A DNA stretch of 64,000 bases from Bacteroidetes bacterium GWF2_33_16. GTDB taxonomy: Bacteria; Bacteroidota; Bacteroidia; Bacteroidales; UBA12077. The stretch spans positions 62,001 through 126,000 of the forward strand of contig MEOE01000016.1 of the NCBI GenBank assembly GCA_001768565.1, in the 5' to 3' direction. The position numbers and the translations under genes were made by a program. Below the pieces are notes generated by a model, which was not told the origin of the DNA, ran no database searches, and worked only from the letters and a program-made list of their open reading frames with translations. Below, piece by piece: positions 27,527 through 36,311 of the stretch; positions within the stretch are counted from its first letter, which is position 1, and each line of letters begins with the position of its first letter.

Positions 27527-28969
27527 TTATTTGTAATCGGTTCTCTGAAAAATATATACTTCATATTCATAACCATTAAGCACTTTAAATGGTTTTTCGG
27601 GTTTAAACACTTTAAGTATCTTAAAATACGGGTTATTTATAAGTGAATCGAGTGGTAACTGCCCCTCGTTTGGACCAAAATGAGCATCCCATTGTAACAG
27701 ACTTCCGCTAGGCATTCCTTTTCCAGGTTTTTGGAGTTCAGGAATTCTCTCAAAACAAATATTCTTATCGAAAGGATTCAATTCTAACTGATGAATAAAA
27801 TATAAATCGTAATAGTATATTTTGTGTTTTAGTAGATTGTTTTGCTTTGTCCAATCAGCTGCTTCCGAAAGAGTATGTTCTCGTCCGTCTTGTTTTAAAG
27901 GTAAATGGTACAAATCGTAAGGCACTTTAATAACAACTATCAGAACGATGATTTTTAATGCTAACTGAACAAACTGGTTAAACTTAAGCCAATCGAAAAT
28001 CAAATTATACCCTCGTAAACATAAAATAGCAGCCAATGGTATTACAGCTGCCATAACACGAATTAAACCCAGAGATCCCCCAACACCTTTCCACCATGCA
28101 ATTGAATGTGCAGCAAGATAAGCTAGATAAATAGAAAGCACCAGTATGATTTCCACAAATAATTGCTTTGTTTTTTTTGATCTCTTTAAAAATTCAATAG
28201 CATAACTTACAATGCCCAAAACAGCCATAAAAGCTAAGGGTATTCCATTTATCTTTTTCGTATTATTTAGAAAATGAGTAATCTCACCTGTACCATAAAT
28301 CTCTCTGGCTCCGGTATATGGATTCTGAGTAATAAACCACCAAAAATCCTCTACAATTAAATATCCAAGAAGACTAAAGAAAATAAATCCAGTAAATAAA
28401 AAAGGGATCGCTTTATATTTTTTCTCAATAATAATTGCTACCAAAAAAAAAGGTAAAACAATAATTCCTTCAGTACGAGAAAAAATAATAAATGAAATAA
28501 CAATTGATGATGCAAAAAACCGTTTGTCGAGGAACAGGAAAACAGATATCATCAATACAAGGCTAAACAGAATCTCTGTTAAGCCTGATAACATAATAAT
28601 GAAATAAACAGGCGCAAAACATGTGAAAATAATTGCTAGCCACGGGTTTTTGTAATCAAGTTTACGAACAGTTAAGTATGTAAAAAACGAAGCTAACAAT
28701 CCTGCAATAACATTGAAAAACTGAATTCCTTTGAATCCAAACTGTGCAAAAGGAGAACTCAAAATAGTAAATAATGGTTTACCCCAATGATCAAGAAAAA
28801 AGTGAGGGTATTTAAAGGCATAACGAGCAAGTCGAAAATGAGCATAATTATCTGCTCCACCTTTGGCAGATGTACTAAAAAGCACTAGATAACCAAACAG
28901 AATAAATAACCCTGAAAAAATAAATATAAGCCAACGAAGTCTGTGATTAATTCTAATTCCTATTCTCAT
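27527..28969 (-). CDS. GT-C family membrane glycosyltransferase-like protein
   Basis: A 480-residue protein with about eleven hydrophobic segments. The first external loop has KGGADNYAHFRLARYAFKYP, with the Asp-centred motif typical of GT-C and GT39-like transferases, and later FFLDHWGKPLFTILSSPFAQFG. The C-terminal soluble part (about 380-480) contains TEAADWTKQ-like and YDLYFIHQLE segments. Its start overlaps the stop of the GT2 gene by four bases (ATGA), suggesting that they work together, with the GT2 protein supplying the lipid-linked sugar. Confidence 0.75.
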   Translation of the reverse strand: MRIGIRINHRLRWLIFIFSGLFILFGYLVLFSTSAKGGADNYAHFRLARYAFKYPHFFLDHWGKPLFTILSSPFAQFGFKGIQFFNVIAGLLASFFTYLTVRKLDYKNPWLAIIFTCFAPVYFIIMLSGLTEILFSLVLMISVFLFLDKRFFASSIVISFIIFSRTEGIIVLPFFLVAIIIEKKYKAIPFLFTGFIFFSLLGYLIVEDFWWFITQNPYTGAREIYGTGEITHFLNNTKKINGIPLAFMAVLGIVSYAIEFLKRSKKTKQLFVEIILVLSIYLAYLAAHSIAWWKGVGGSLGLIRVMAAVIPLAAILCLRGYNLIFDWLKFNQFVQLALKIIVLIVVIKVPYDLYHLPLKQDGREHTLSEAADWTKQNNLLKHKIYYYDLYFIHQLELNPFDKNICFERIPELQKPGKGMPSGSLLQWDAHFGPNEGQLPLDSLINNPYFKILKVFKPEKPFKVLNGYEYEVYIFQRTDYK

Positions 28970-29679
28970 GTAAATAAATTATACCTAAAAATACAATAAA
29001 TAGCCTTAAACCCATCTTTCCAGTTTATTTTCTTCCCTTCGTTATATGTTCTGCCGTAATATGATATACCCACCTCGTAGATTTTAATTTCGTGGACTCT
29101 TGAAAGCTTTGCTGTTACTTCAGGTTCAAAACCAAAATGCTTTTCTTTTAGGTTTATCTTTTGAATAATATTTGTTCGCATTAGTTTATAACATGTTTCC
29201 ATATCTGTAAGATTCAGATTGGTAAACATGTTCGATAAGAATGTAAGAAATCGGTTTCCAATAGTATGCCAGAAAAACAATATTCGATGTGGTTTTGAAC
29301 CCATAAATCGCGATCCATAAACTACATCAGCATTTGCTTTAAAAACGGGTTGTAATAAATCGAGAAACTCATTTGGATCGTATTCTAAATCAGCATCCTG
29401 AATAATAATATATTCTCCTGTAGCATTTGCTATTCCCTTGTGCAAAGCCGCACCTTTTCCCTGATTCCTTTCCTGATTGATCAACCTGATATTCTCTCCT
29501 TTATGACCATCGATAAAGGTTTCGATTATTTCTTTTGTTTGATCTTTTGAACAATCATTCACAATTATTATTTCTTTATTAATTGTTCCCAGGTTAACCA
29601 AAATAACTTTATCCAGAATCTCTTGAATAGTTTTTTCTTCGTTATAAGCAGGAATTATAATTGACAGGGTTTTTATCAT
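28966..29679 (-). CDS. GT2 glycosyltransferase, dolichol-phosphate mannosyltransferase-like
   Basis: A 237-residue cytosolic GT-A enzyme without C-terminal membrane helices. It begins LSIIIPAYNEEKTIQEILDKV, has the nucleotide-sugar block DADLEYDPNEFLDLL (DxD) and GSRFMGSKPHR, then TDMETCYKLMR, all as in DPM1-like enzymes that load a sugar onto polyprenyl phosphate. It is the first gene of a three-gene unit with two GT-C-like proteins and overlaps the next by four bases. The sugar is not predictable. Confidence 0.9.
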   Translation of the reverse strand: MIKTLSIIIPAYNEEKTIQEILDKVILVNLGTINKEIIIVNDCSKDQTKEIIETFIDGHKGENIRLINQERNQGKGAALHKGIANATGEYIIIQDADLEYDPNEFLDLLQPVFKANADVVYGSRFMGSKPHRILFFWHTIGNRFLTFLSNMFTNLNLTDMETCYKLMRTNIIQKINLKEKHFGFEPEVTAKLSRVHEIKIYEVGISYYGRTYNEGKKINWKDGFKAIYCIFRYNLFT

Positions 29680-29915
29680 TATATTTTATTACATTAAATA
29701 AAAGCTAAAAATATCATTATTTTTTGAACTGATTGTAAGAACAAGTGCTAAATTTTTCAGCTGCTTCAACAGTGTATTATTGAGTTTCACTATATTTTAA
29801 TTTTATAAAATTTAATTACTGCTTTGATTTTACATTATCTTTAATACATCAAACCTATTTACTTTTAGCCTAAAAATTTGTAAATTAACAACTTATTCAC
29901 TAAACAGGAGTAAAT

Positions 29916-31118
29916 ATGGCAGCAATAGTTAAAAGAAAAGGGAGAATAGCCATTTTAACTGGTGGTGGTGATGTTCCGGGACTCAACCCTGCAATTAGGG
30001 CAGTTACAATAAGGGCATTACGCGAAGGTTACGAAGTTATTGGGATTCGCCGAGGATGGGCAGGACTGGTTAATTTAAAAAGAGATAAAAAAGCTGATAA
30101 TTCAGAATGCTATCAGATTCTCACAGAGATAATAGTAAATAAATCTGCCCGAACTGGTGGTACTTTCTTGCATTCATCAAGGACAAATCCTGAGAAAGTA
30201 GTAAAATATGATGTACCAGAGCATTTAAAAGATAAATACAATAAGGAAAAGAATGATCTTACACCAGAAGTTCTTAAGAATATAGAGTTTTTAGGCATCG
30301 ATTATCTTATTCCAATTGGAGGTGATGATACTCTGAGTTATGCCGTACGATTATATCGGGAAAATATTAAAATTGTTGGCATCCCAAAAACTATGGACAA
30401 TGATGTTCCAGGAACTGATTATTGTATTGGATTTAGCACCTGCATTACACGAACTATTCAAATGACAAATAACCTGAGAACGAGTGCTGGTTCTCATGAG
30501 CGTTTTCTGGTAATTGAAGTTTTTGGACGTTATGCAGGATTCACTGCTATGTTGCCTACCATGGCAGGAGCAGCAAACCGATGCGTTATTCCTGAGCATA
30601 AATTTGATATTGACAAGTTAACCGAACTACTTGTTGAAGACAGATATAATAATCCCAGCAAATACTCGGTTGTTTTGGTATCGGAAGGAGCTATGTTTAA
30701 AGAAGGCGAAATGATTTTCGAAGGACAGGACAAAGATGCATTTGGTCATGCAAAACTGGGTGGTATTGGAGATTTGGTATCTTTAAAATTAAAGGAACTT
30801 TCTCCTAAATATAACAATGGAAAACCCATAGGAATAATTAACCAGAAACTTGGATATCTGGTGCGCGGAGGAGATCCCGATGCAATTGATTCAATTGTAC
30901 CTATGGCATATGGTAATCTTGCATTAGATTTAATTCTAAAAGGAATTCATGGACGACTAGTTGTGCTGAGCAATGGGAGATACGATAATATCCCTATTGA
31001 AGTAGTTATTAATTCTAAAAAACTGGTAAACATAAATAAACATTATAATACCGAAAGGTTACGACCTTTTTATAAAAGTTTCGAGCTGCAACCATTGTTT
31101 ATTATGACAAGCGAATAA
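29916..31118 (+). CDS. 6-phosphofructokinase family protein, PPi-type motifs
   Basis: Phosphorylates fructose 6-phosphate in glycolysis. The 400-residue protein has GGGDVPGLNPAIRA near the start, GGDDT (135-139) and PKTMDND (157-163), then GRYAGF and a C-terminal extension with NQKLGYLVRGGDPDAID. In the family, Asp in GGDD in place of Gly and Lys in PKT in place of Gly mark pyrophosphate-dependent or mixed enzymes, so PPi is the likelier phosphate donor. A good Shine-Dalgarno-like AGGAG lies 6 bases before the ATG, which is unusual for this genome. Confidence 0.88.
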   Translation: MAAIVKRKGRIAILTGGGDVPGLNPAIRAVTIRALREGYEVIGIRRGWAGLVNLKRDKKADNSECYQILTEIIVNKSARTGGTFLHSSRTNPEKVVKYDVPEHLKDKYNKEKNDLTPEVLKNIEFLGIDYLIPIGGDDTLSYAVRLYRENIKIVGIPKTMDNDVPGTDYCIGFSTCITRTIQMTNNLRTSAGSHERFLVIEVFGRYAGFTAMLPTMAGAANRCVIPEHKFDIDKLTELLVEDRYNNPSKYSVVLVSEGAMFKEGEMIFEGQDKDAFGHAKLGGIGDLVSLKLKELSPKYNNGKPIGIINQKLGYLVRGGDPDAIDSIVPMAYGNLALDLILKGIHGRLVVLSNGRYDNIPIEVVINSKKLVNINKHYNTERLRPFYKSFELQPLFIMTSE

Positions 31119-31150
31119 TTGCCTATTGTTTAAATGAAATAGTTAAAAAA

Positions 31151-31168
31151 GGGGGAAGCAAGTCCCCC
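31151..31168 (-). terminator. Rho-independent terminator after recJ
   Basis: GGGGGA (31151-31156) pairs with TCCCCC (31163-31168) around a 6-base loop. On the minus strand the stem is followed directly by TTTTTT (31150-31145), as expected for transcripts coming from recJ, which stops at 31174. On the plus strand no T-run follows, so it may only weakly stop the phosphofructokinase transcript. Confidence 0.75.
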
Positions 31169-31173
31169 AATTA

Positions 31174-32898
31174 CTAATCTCTTTTATTGATTTTAATATC
31201 TTTAATATTTAGTTGAATTGTTGATTTGTCCCTGAAGTTATTTTCATCAATTGTATAACAAATATCAAAAGAATCGCCCGACCTAATATAATCGAAATTA
31301 TTAGCTTGCTGAAAAGCAATTGCAGGAAACCCTTTAAAAGGTTCTTCTTCGTGAATAAGAGCTAATTTTAAGTGTTCTTTACTCGGGCCAACAATTCTGC
31401 CTTCACCATTATCCGAAACATTTTCAGCCAAAAAAACTGGAGCCATATTTTCAGGTCCAAATGGTTGAAATTGCTTTAAAATTCTGAAAAATTTTGGTGT
31501 AATCTCACTAAGTTTCAGTTCGGCATCAATTTCAATTTGTGGAACAAGTTGCTCATCTAAAATGGTTTCAGAAACTATCCTTTCGAAACGATCAATAAAT
31601 TTTGATACATTATCAATTTTCATAGTTAGACCCGCGGCATACATGTGACCACCAAAGTTTTCAAGTAAATCGGCACATTTTTCAATTGCCTGGTAAATAT
31701 CATAACCCATTACTGAGCGGGCCGAACCTGTAGCCATTCCATTAGAAGCTGTAAGTATTACAGTTGGCCGATAGTATGTTTCAATTAGTCGCGATGCTAC
31801 AATACCCACTACTCCTTTGTGCCATTTCGAATTATAGAGTACCGTTGACTTCTTCTCTTCCAATTTTGATTTATCAAATAACATTCGCAGGGCATCTTGT
31901 GTTATTGAGCGATCAATATTTTTTCTGGCATCATTAAAATCGTCAACACTGTTAGCGCTGGTTTTTGCATTTGCTGCATTTGCTGCAAGTAACAATTCAA
32001 CCGCCTTATGAGCCGATTCCATTCTGCCCGCCGCATTTATCCTTGGACCCAGTTTAAAAACTATATCCTCAACTGCGATTTTTTTACCCGACAATCCACT
32101 AATTTGAATTATTGATTTTAATCCTTCCCTGGGGGCTTTATTTATCTGTATTAAACCAAAATGAGCAAGTATCCTGTTTTCGTCTACAATAGGAACGATA
32201 TCTGATGCGATGCTAACAACTACCAAGTCGAGATATTCTATTAATTCACCGAAAGGAATATTATTTGTTATTGAATAAGCCTGAATTAGTTTAAAGCCAA
32301 CCCCGCACCCCGATAATTCCTTAAACGGATAATTACAGTCGGGACGTTTTGCATCTAACACAGCTACAGCATCGGGCAATTCGGAACCGGGATAATGATG
32401 GTCGCAAATTATAAAATCAATACCATTCTCTTTCGCGTAAGCTACCTTTTCATTCGCCTTAATACCACAATCAAGAGCAATAATTAACTTTACATTTTTC
32501 TCTATTGCATAATTAATTCCCTGAATTGAAATTCCATAACCTTCACTATATCTGTCAGGTACATAAAAGTCTATATTGGGATGAAATTTCTTTAAAAAAG
32601 AGTACATCAAAGCCACCGATGTTGTACCATCAACATCATAATCACCATAAATAAGAATGTTTTCGTTGTTTTTAACCGCTTTCTCAATGCGCTCAACAGC
32701 GAGGTCCATGTCTTTCATCAGGAAGGGATCGTAGAGATCACTTAACTCCGGGCGAAAAAATCTCCTGGCATCTTCAAATGTCTTAACACCCCTTTGTAAT
32801 AAGAGGTTTGCTAAGACAGGTTCGATATTTAGTTCTTGTGCCAGATTTTCTACATCATCTTTTCTCCCTTTTTGTTTGAGAACCCATCTTTTTTCCAT
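31174..32898 (-). CDS. recJ: Single-stranded-DNA-specific exonuclease RecJ
   Basis: 5'-to-3' exonuclease in recombination and mismatch repair. The 574-residue protein has the DHH-superfamily motifs: IYGDYDVDGTTSVALMY, IALDCGIKANEKVAYA with IICDHHYPG, and the DHHA1 part with GGHMYAAG. GPRINAAGRMESAHKAVELLLA is the RecJ hallmark, followed by an OB-type C-terminal domain. Length is typical. It is the last gene of the lipA-lipB-recJ unit, 26 bases after lipB, and ends at a GC-rich terminator. Confidence 0.96.
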   Translation of the reverse strand: MEKRWVLKQKGRKDDVENLAQELNIEPVLANLLLQRGVKTFEDARRFFRPELSDLYDPFLMKDMDLAVERIEKAVKNNENILIYGDYDVDGTTSVALMYSFLKKFHPNIDFYVPDRYSEGYGISIQGINYAIEKNVKLIIALDCGIKANEKVAYAKENGIDFIICDHHYPGSELPDAVAVLDAKRPDCNYPFKELSGCGVGFKLIQAYSITNNIPFGELIEYLDLVVVSIASDIVPIVDENRILAHFGLIQINKAPREGLKSIIQISGLSGKKIAVEDIVFKLGPRINAAGRMESAHKAVELLLAANAANAKTSANSVDDFNDARKNIDRSITQDALRMLFDKSKLEEKKSTVLYNSKWHKGVVGIVASRLIETYYRPTVILTASNGMATGSARSVMGYDIYQAIEKCADLLENFGGHMYAAGLTMKIDNVSKFIDRFERIVSETILDEQLVPQIEIDAELKLSEITPKFFRILKQFQPFGPENMAPVFLAENVSDNGEGRIVGPSKEHLKLALIHEEEPFKGFPAIAFQQANNFDYIRSGDSFDICYTIDENNFRDKSTIQLNIKDIKINKRD

Positions 32899-32924
32899 AT
32901 ATATTGTTCATATTTTTTCATCTT

Positions 32925-33626
32925 TTAGAAATGCATATCAAATACTTTTGCCATTTTCGATTTTAAAATATCTTTTACCTGAATAAAATCCTGTTTTTGT
33001 CCAAGTTCTTTTTCCATCGAAGTTACTCCCTTATCAACAAATCCGCAAGGGTTAATATAGTTAAAATATTCGAGATTTGTATTTACATTAAACGCAAATC
33101 CATGCATGGTAATAAAACGACTGGCTTTAACACCTATTGCACAAATTTTTCTTGTTTTACCTGGAATAGTAGTATCTAACCAAACTCCGGTAGCTCCATT
33201 CAATCTTTCCGACTTAATTCCAAATTCATCTAAAGTAAGAATAATTGATTGCTCCAAGTTAGCAATATATTGTTTCACCTGCAAATTAAATCGCTCAAGA
33301 TCAATTATCGGATATCCAACAATCTGGCCCGGGCCATGATATGTAATATCACCTCCCCGATTAATTTTGTAATAGGTTGCATTTATCTTTTTTAAAAACT
33401 CATCGGCAATCAATAAATTGTTTTGCTCTCCGCTTTTCCCAAGAGTATAAACATGAGGATGCTCACAAAAAATAACGTTCCCTTCAATTTCTATTTGTTT
33501 CTCTTTAGGTAAGTCTCTGTTTTCTGCTTTTATTTTTAAGTATTCAGCAAATATTTTTTCCTGGTAATCCCAGGCTTCTTTATAGTCAATCAAACCCAAA
33601 TCTTCAAACGCAACTTTAACACTCAT
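32925..33626 (-). CDS. lipB: Octanoyltransferase LipB
   Basis: Moves octanoyl from acyl carrier protein to lipoyl domains, the first step of lipoic acid synthesis. The 233-residue protein has NVIFCEHPHVYTLGKSG, the RGGDITYHGPGQIVGYPIIDL block, a KICAIGVKAS segment with the catalytic Lys, HGFAFNVN and INPCGF with the acyl-carrying Cys. It lies five bases after lipA, the next enzyme of the pathway. Confidence 0.96.
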   Translation of the reverse strand: MSVKVAFEDLGLIDYKEAWDYQEKIFAEYLKIKAENRDLPKEKQIEIEGNVIFCEHPHVYTLGKSGEQNNLLIADEFLKKINATYYKINRGGDITYHGPGQIVGYPIIDLERFNLQVKQYIANLEQSIILTLDEFGIKSERLNGATGVWLDTTIPGKTRKICAIGVKASRFITMHGFAFNVNTNLEYFNYINPCGFVDKGVTSMEKELGQKQDFIQVKDILKSKMAKVFDMHF

Positions 33627-33631
33627 TTTAT

Positions 33632-34504
33632 TTATTTTTTGTTTGATTCAACATGATATTCTGCATGATACGAAGACCTAACCAATGGACTACTTTCAAC
33701 AAATCGAAATCCCTTTTTAAGTCCAATTTGCATATATTCTTCGAATTTTTCGGGAGTTACATATTCTTTAACTTGAATATGCTCGAGTGTTGGAGCCAGG
33801 TACTGACCAAGAGTAAATACACTACAACCAACAGAAAGCAAGTCGTCCATAGTTTGTAGAATTTCTTCTTCGGTTTCTCCCAACCCTAACATAATGCCTG
33901 ATTTAGCAGTTACTCCAGAATCGGCAATAATTTTTATTACCTCAAGGCTACGTCGATACTTTGCCCTGGTTCTAATTTGAGATGTAAGCCTTTCCACAGT
34001 TTCGAGATTGTGCGAAATTACTTCGGGTTTGGCTTCAATAACTTTATCGATTAGTTCTTTAACTCCATCAAAATCAGGAATTAATGTCTCAATAGTTGTT
34101 TCAGGATTAATTTTTTTCATGGTTCTAATGGTTTCTGCCCAAAATGCAGCACCACCATCATCCAAATCATCACGATCAACTGATGTTAAAACACAATGTT
34201 TTATATTCATTAAACGAACCGACTCTGCAACCCGCATTGGTTCATCCCAATCTGGAGGCAAAGGCTTGCCGGTTTTAACACCACAAAATTTGCATGATCG
34301 AGTACAAATATCTCCTAAAATCATGAATGTGGCTGTACCACGATTCCAGCAATCACCGATATTTGGACAATTACCACTAGTGCAGATTGTATGCAGTTTA
34401 TGATGATTTACAATATTTTTAACTCTCGAATACGATTCGCCTTTGGGCATTTGCATTTTCATCCAGCGAGGCAATCGGCGTGTATTTTTTTTTTCGGATT
34501 CCAT
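33632..34504 (-). CDS. lipA: Lipoyl synthase LipA
   Basis: Radical SAM enzyme that inserts two sulfurs into octanoyl groups. I place the start at the ATG at 34504 (MESEKKNTRR), not the TTG eight codons upstream. The 290-residue protein has the auxiliary-cluster motif CTSGNCPNIGDCW, the radical SAM motif CTRSCKFC, VDRDDLDDGGA and a C-terminal SSPLVRSSYHAE with the Ser ligand of the auxiliary cluster. It heads the lipA-lipB-recJ unit. A minus-strand TAAATTTG at 34526-34533 is a possible -7 element. Confidence 0.96.
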   Translation of the reverse strand: MESEKKNTRRLPRWMKMQMPKGESYSRVKNIVNHHKLHTICTSGNCPNIGDCWNRGTATFMILGDICTRSCKFCGVKTGKPLPPDWDEPMRVAESVRLMNIKHCVLTSVDRDDLDDGGAAFWAETIRTMKKINPETTIETLIPDFDGVKELIDKVIEAKPEVISHNLETVERLTSQIRTRAKYRRSLEVIKIIADSGVTAKSGIMLGLGETEEEILQTMDDLLSVGCSVFTLGQYLAPTLEHIQVKEYVTPEKFEEYMQIGLKKGFRFVESSPLVRSSYHAEYHVESNKK

Positions 34505-34609
34505 ACTCTTACTCAGATCAGAATGCAAATTTAAAATTATTCTAAATAAAAATGGGTATGAAAGAATAGAAATAACTAAAATAGAATTTAATGTTATTTG
34601 GTTATAATT

Positions 34610-36175
34610 CTATTTACTTCTTAAATGTTCAATATTATAAACTGCAAGATTATCAATCTGAAAAACTATATTCTTTCTTAAATTAGAAAGTTGAATACTA
34701 TCCAATTTAGAAGTATTTTGAATATTACTAAAAAGATACTTTGCACCAAAATTTGAATATCGGACAAAACTTGTTAAAGAATCAAATTTGCAGTTGTAAG
34801 CTGTCCACCCTTTTAAATCTAGCAATGCCAATGAATAAGTAGGAGACATATCAAAATCGCAGATTACAGTATCTTGTGGAAATATTCCATTTTTTAATAG
34901 AATTGAAGAGTTGTTAAAAGGAGAAATCTTTCTAAAAACGCTCCATTTTATTTTATCATCATCTTTATAAAAACGCCATATTCCAGATTCAAATCTTCCT
35001 GCAAAAACCTTTGTAGCTTTAATTTTCTTCTGAAATGTTCTTTGCCTCATATTATTGAAAACATTTACAGTATTTAGTGTTAGCACTATTATGCTAATTG
35101 CAATAATGAGTCTCATGTAATTAAGGTTTTTTGCTACAAAAAATACATTTACCCAAATCAAAAATAATAGAGGTACAATTGGTACAATATAATAATCGTG
35201 ATGCTCAAATATTCCAAACCACAAATAAATGTAAAGGATAGACCCGATCAGGTTAATCATTAATACAGTAAACCAGAATTTTGAAATATATTTTTGATAT
35301 ATTAAAAGAAAGAAAGCAACTAGAACATAAAAAACAATGGATCTATATGCCCATCCTATTTGAAAAATCATGAAATCAAAAATTGATTTAACTGTACTTG
35401 TAATTCTTTCTGGTGATAAATTGCTATATGTTTCGGATGGGGGATATGAAACAAAATAGGTATTGTATTTTTTTACATAATAATACCAGCAAAAAATCAG
35501 AACAATTGAAGGAATAAACCATAATAAATACGATGCCTTTTTCCTATAAAATATACTTGCAGCAATATAAGACAGAGGCAATATAAGAACTGGCAATCTT
35601 AATAATCCTGATAAAGTTAAGAATACCAAACTTGCAACAATGTCCAAAAAATTATTTTTGATAAAATACTTCTCGAAAAAATAAATTGATGAAAAACCAA
35701 ATGCCATTGCAGGGACATCTACTAAGTAGTTCCCTCCATAAAAAACTACGATTGGAATTACATACGTTAATAAACTTGCCAATACAGAAAGAATCTTATT
35801 TTTTAATAGGATATTGGCAAGCTTATATGCGTGAAAAAAACCAATAAATGTTAAGATAAACATAATCCACCGGGAAATAGTAGGTGAAGCAGAAGGAAAA
35901 ACTCGAATAATAAATGCTGCAATTTGATGAAAAACAGGAAACTCAAGGATTAAATTTCCGGTATTATCTGCATTGAAAAGATTATGCATTGCAGGGTGCA
36001 AGAAATTAGCACTTCCATTGGCATAATTCTGAATTATTGAAAAATGCATGCTTTGTTTCCATTGGTGAAAACCTTTAGGCAGCTCGTTTAATTCTTCAAA
36101 ACCATTGTAAAAAAGAGCTGAGAAAATTATGAATATTGACAAAAAAAGTATATCGGTTTTGATTCTCTTGAACAT
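34610..36175 (-). CDS. Membrane glycosyltransferase-like protein, GT-C type
   Basis: A 521-residue protein with about ten hydrophobic segments. A first external loop contains LNELPKGFHQWKQSMHFSII and the Asn/His-rich FLHPAMHNLFNADNTG, and a C-terminal periplasmic domain lies at about 385-521. The layout resembles ArnT/PMT-type GT-C enzymes, but I see no clear Asp-Glu pair in the first loop, so activity is uncertain. It is a single gene transcribed away from lysS. A minus-strand TAAATTTG at 36204-36211 is a possible -7 element. It is not closely similar to the two GT-C proteins at 26144-28969. Confidence 0.65.
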   Translation of the reverse strand: MFKRIKTDILFLSIFIIFSALFYNGFEELNELPKGFHQWKQSMHFSIIQNYANGSANFLHPAMHNLFNADNTGNLILEFPVFHQIAAFIIRVFPSASPTISRWIMFILTFIGFFHAYKLANILLKNKILSVLASLLTYVIPIVVFYGGNYLVDVPAMAFGFSSIYFFEKYFIKNNFLDIVASLVFLTLSGLLRLPVLILPLSYIAASIFYRKKASYLLWFIPSIVLIFCWYYYVKKYNTYFVSYPPSETYSNLSPERITSTVKSIFDFMIFQIGWAYRSIVFYVLVAFFLLIYQKYISKFWFTVLMINLIGSILYIYLWFGIFEHHDYYIVPIVPLLFLIWVNVFFVAKNLNYMRLIIAISIIVLTLNTVNVFNNMRQRTFQKKIKATKVFAGRFESGIWRFYKDDDKIKWSVFRKISPFNNSSILLKNGIFPQDTVICDFDMSPTYSLALLDLKGWTAYNCKFDSLTSFVRYSNFGAKYLFSNIQNTSKLDSIQLSNLRKNIVFQIDNLAVYNIEHLRSK

Positions 36176-36270
36176 CGTAACAATTTTAAAATGTTTTGTA
36201 TAACAAATTTAATTTTAATATTTGAAATTAAAGGGCGATTTGGCGTTATATGATTTTCCCGATTTAATTT

Positions 36271-36278
36271 TATCTTTG
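36271..36278 (+). promoter_or_regulatory. Candidate -7 element for lysS-gpsA-pgi
   Basis: TATCTTTG, an exact TAnnTTTG match, 33 bases before the lysS ATG. The -33 box at the expected distance is poor (TTAT). Confidence 0.45.
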
Positions 36279-36311
36279 TACTGTTTTTAAAAATATGGAT
36301 ATAAAAAAATT

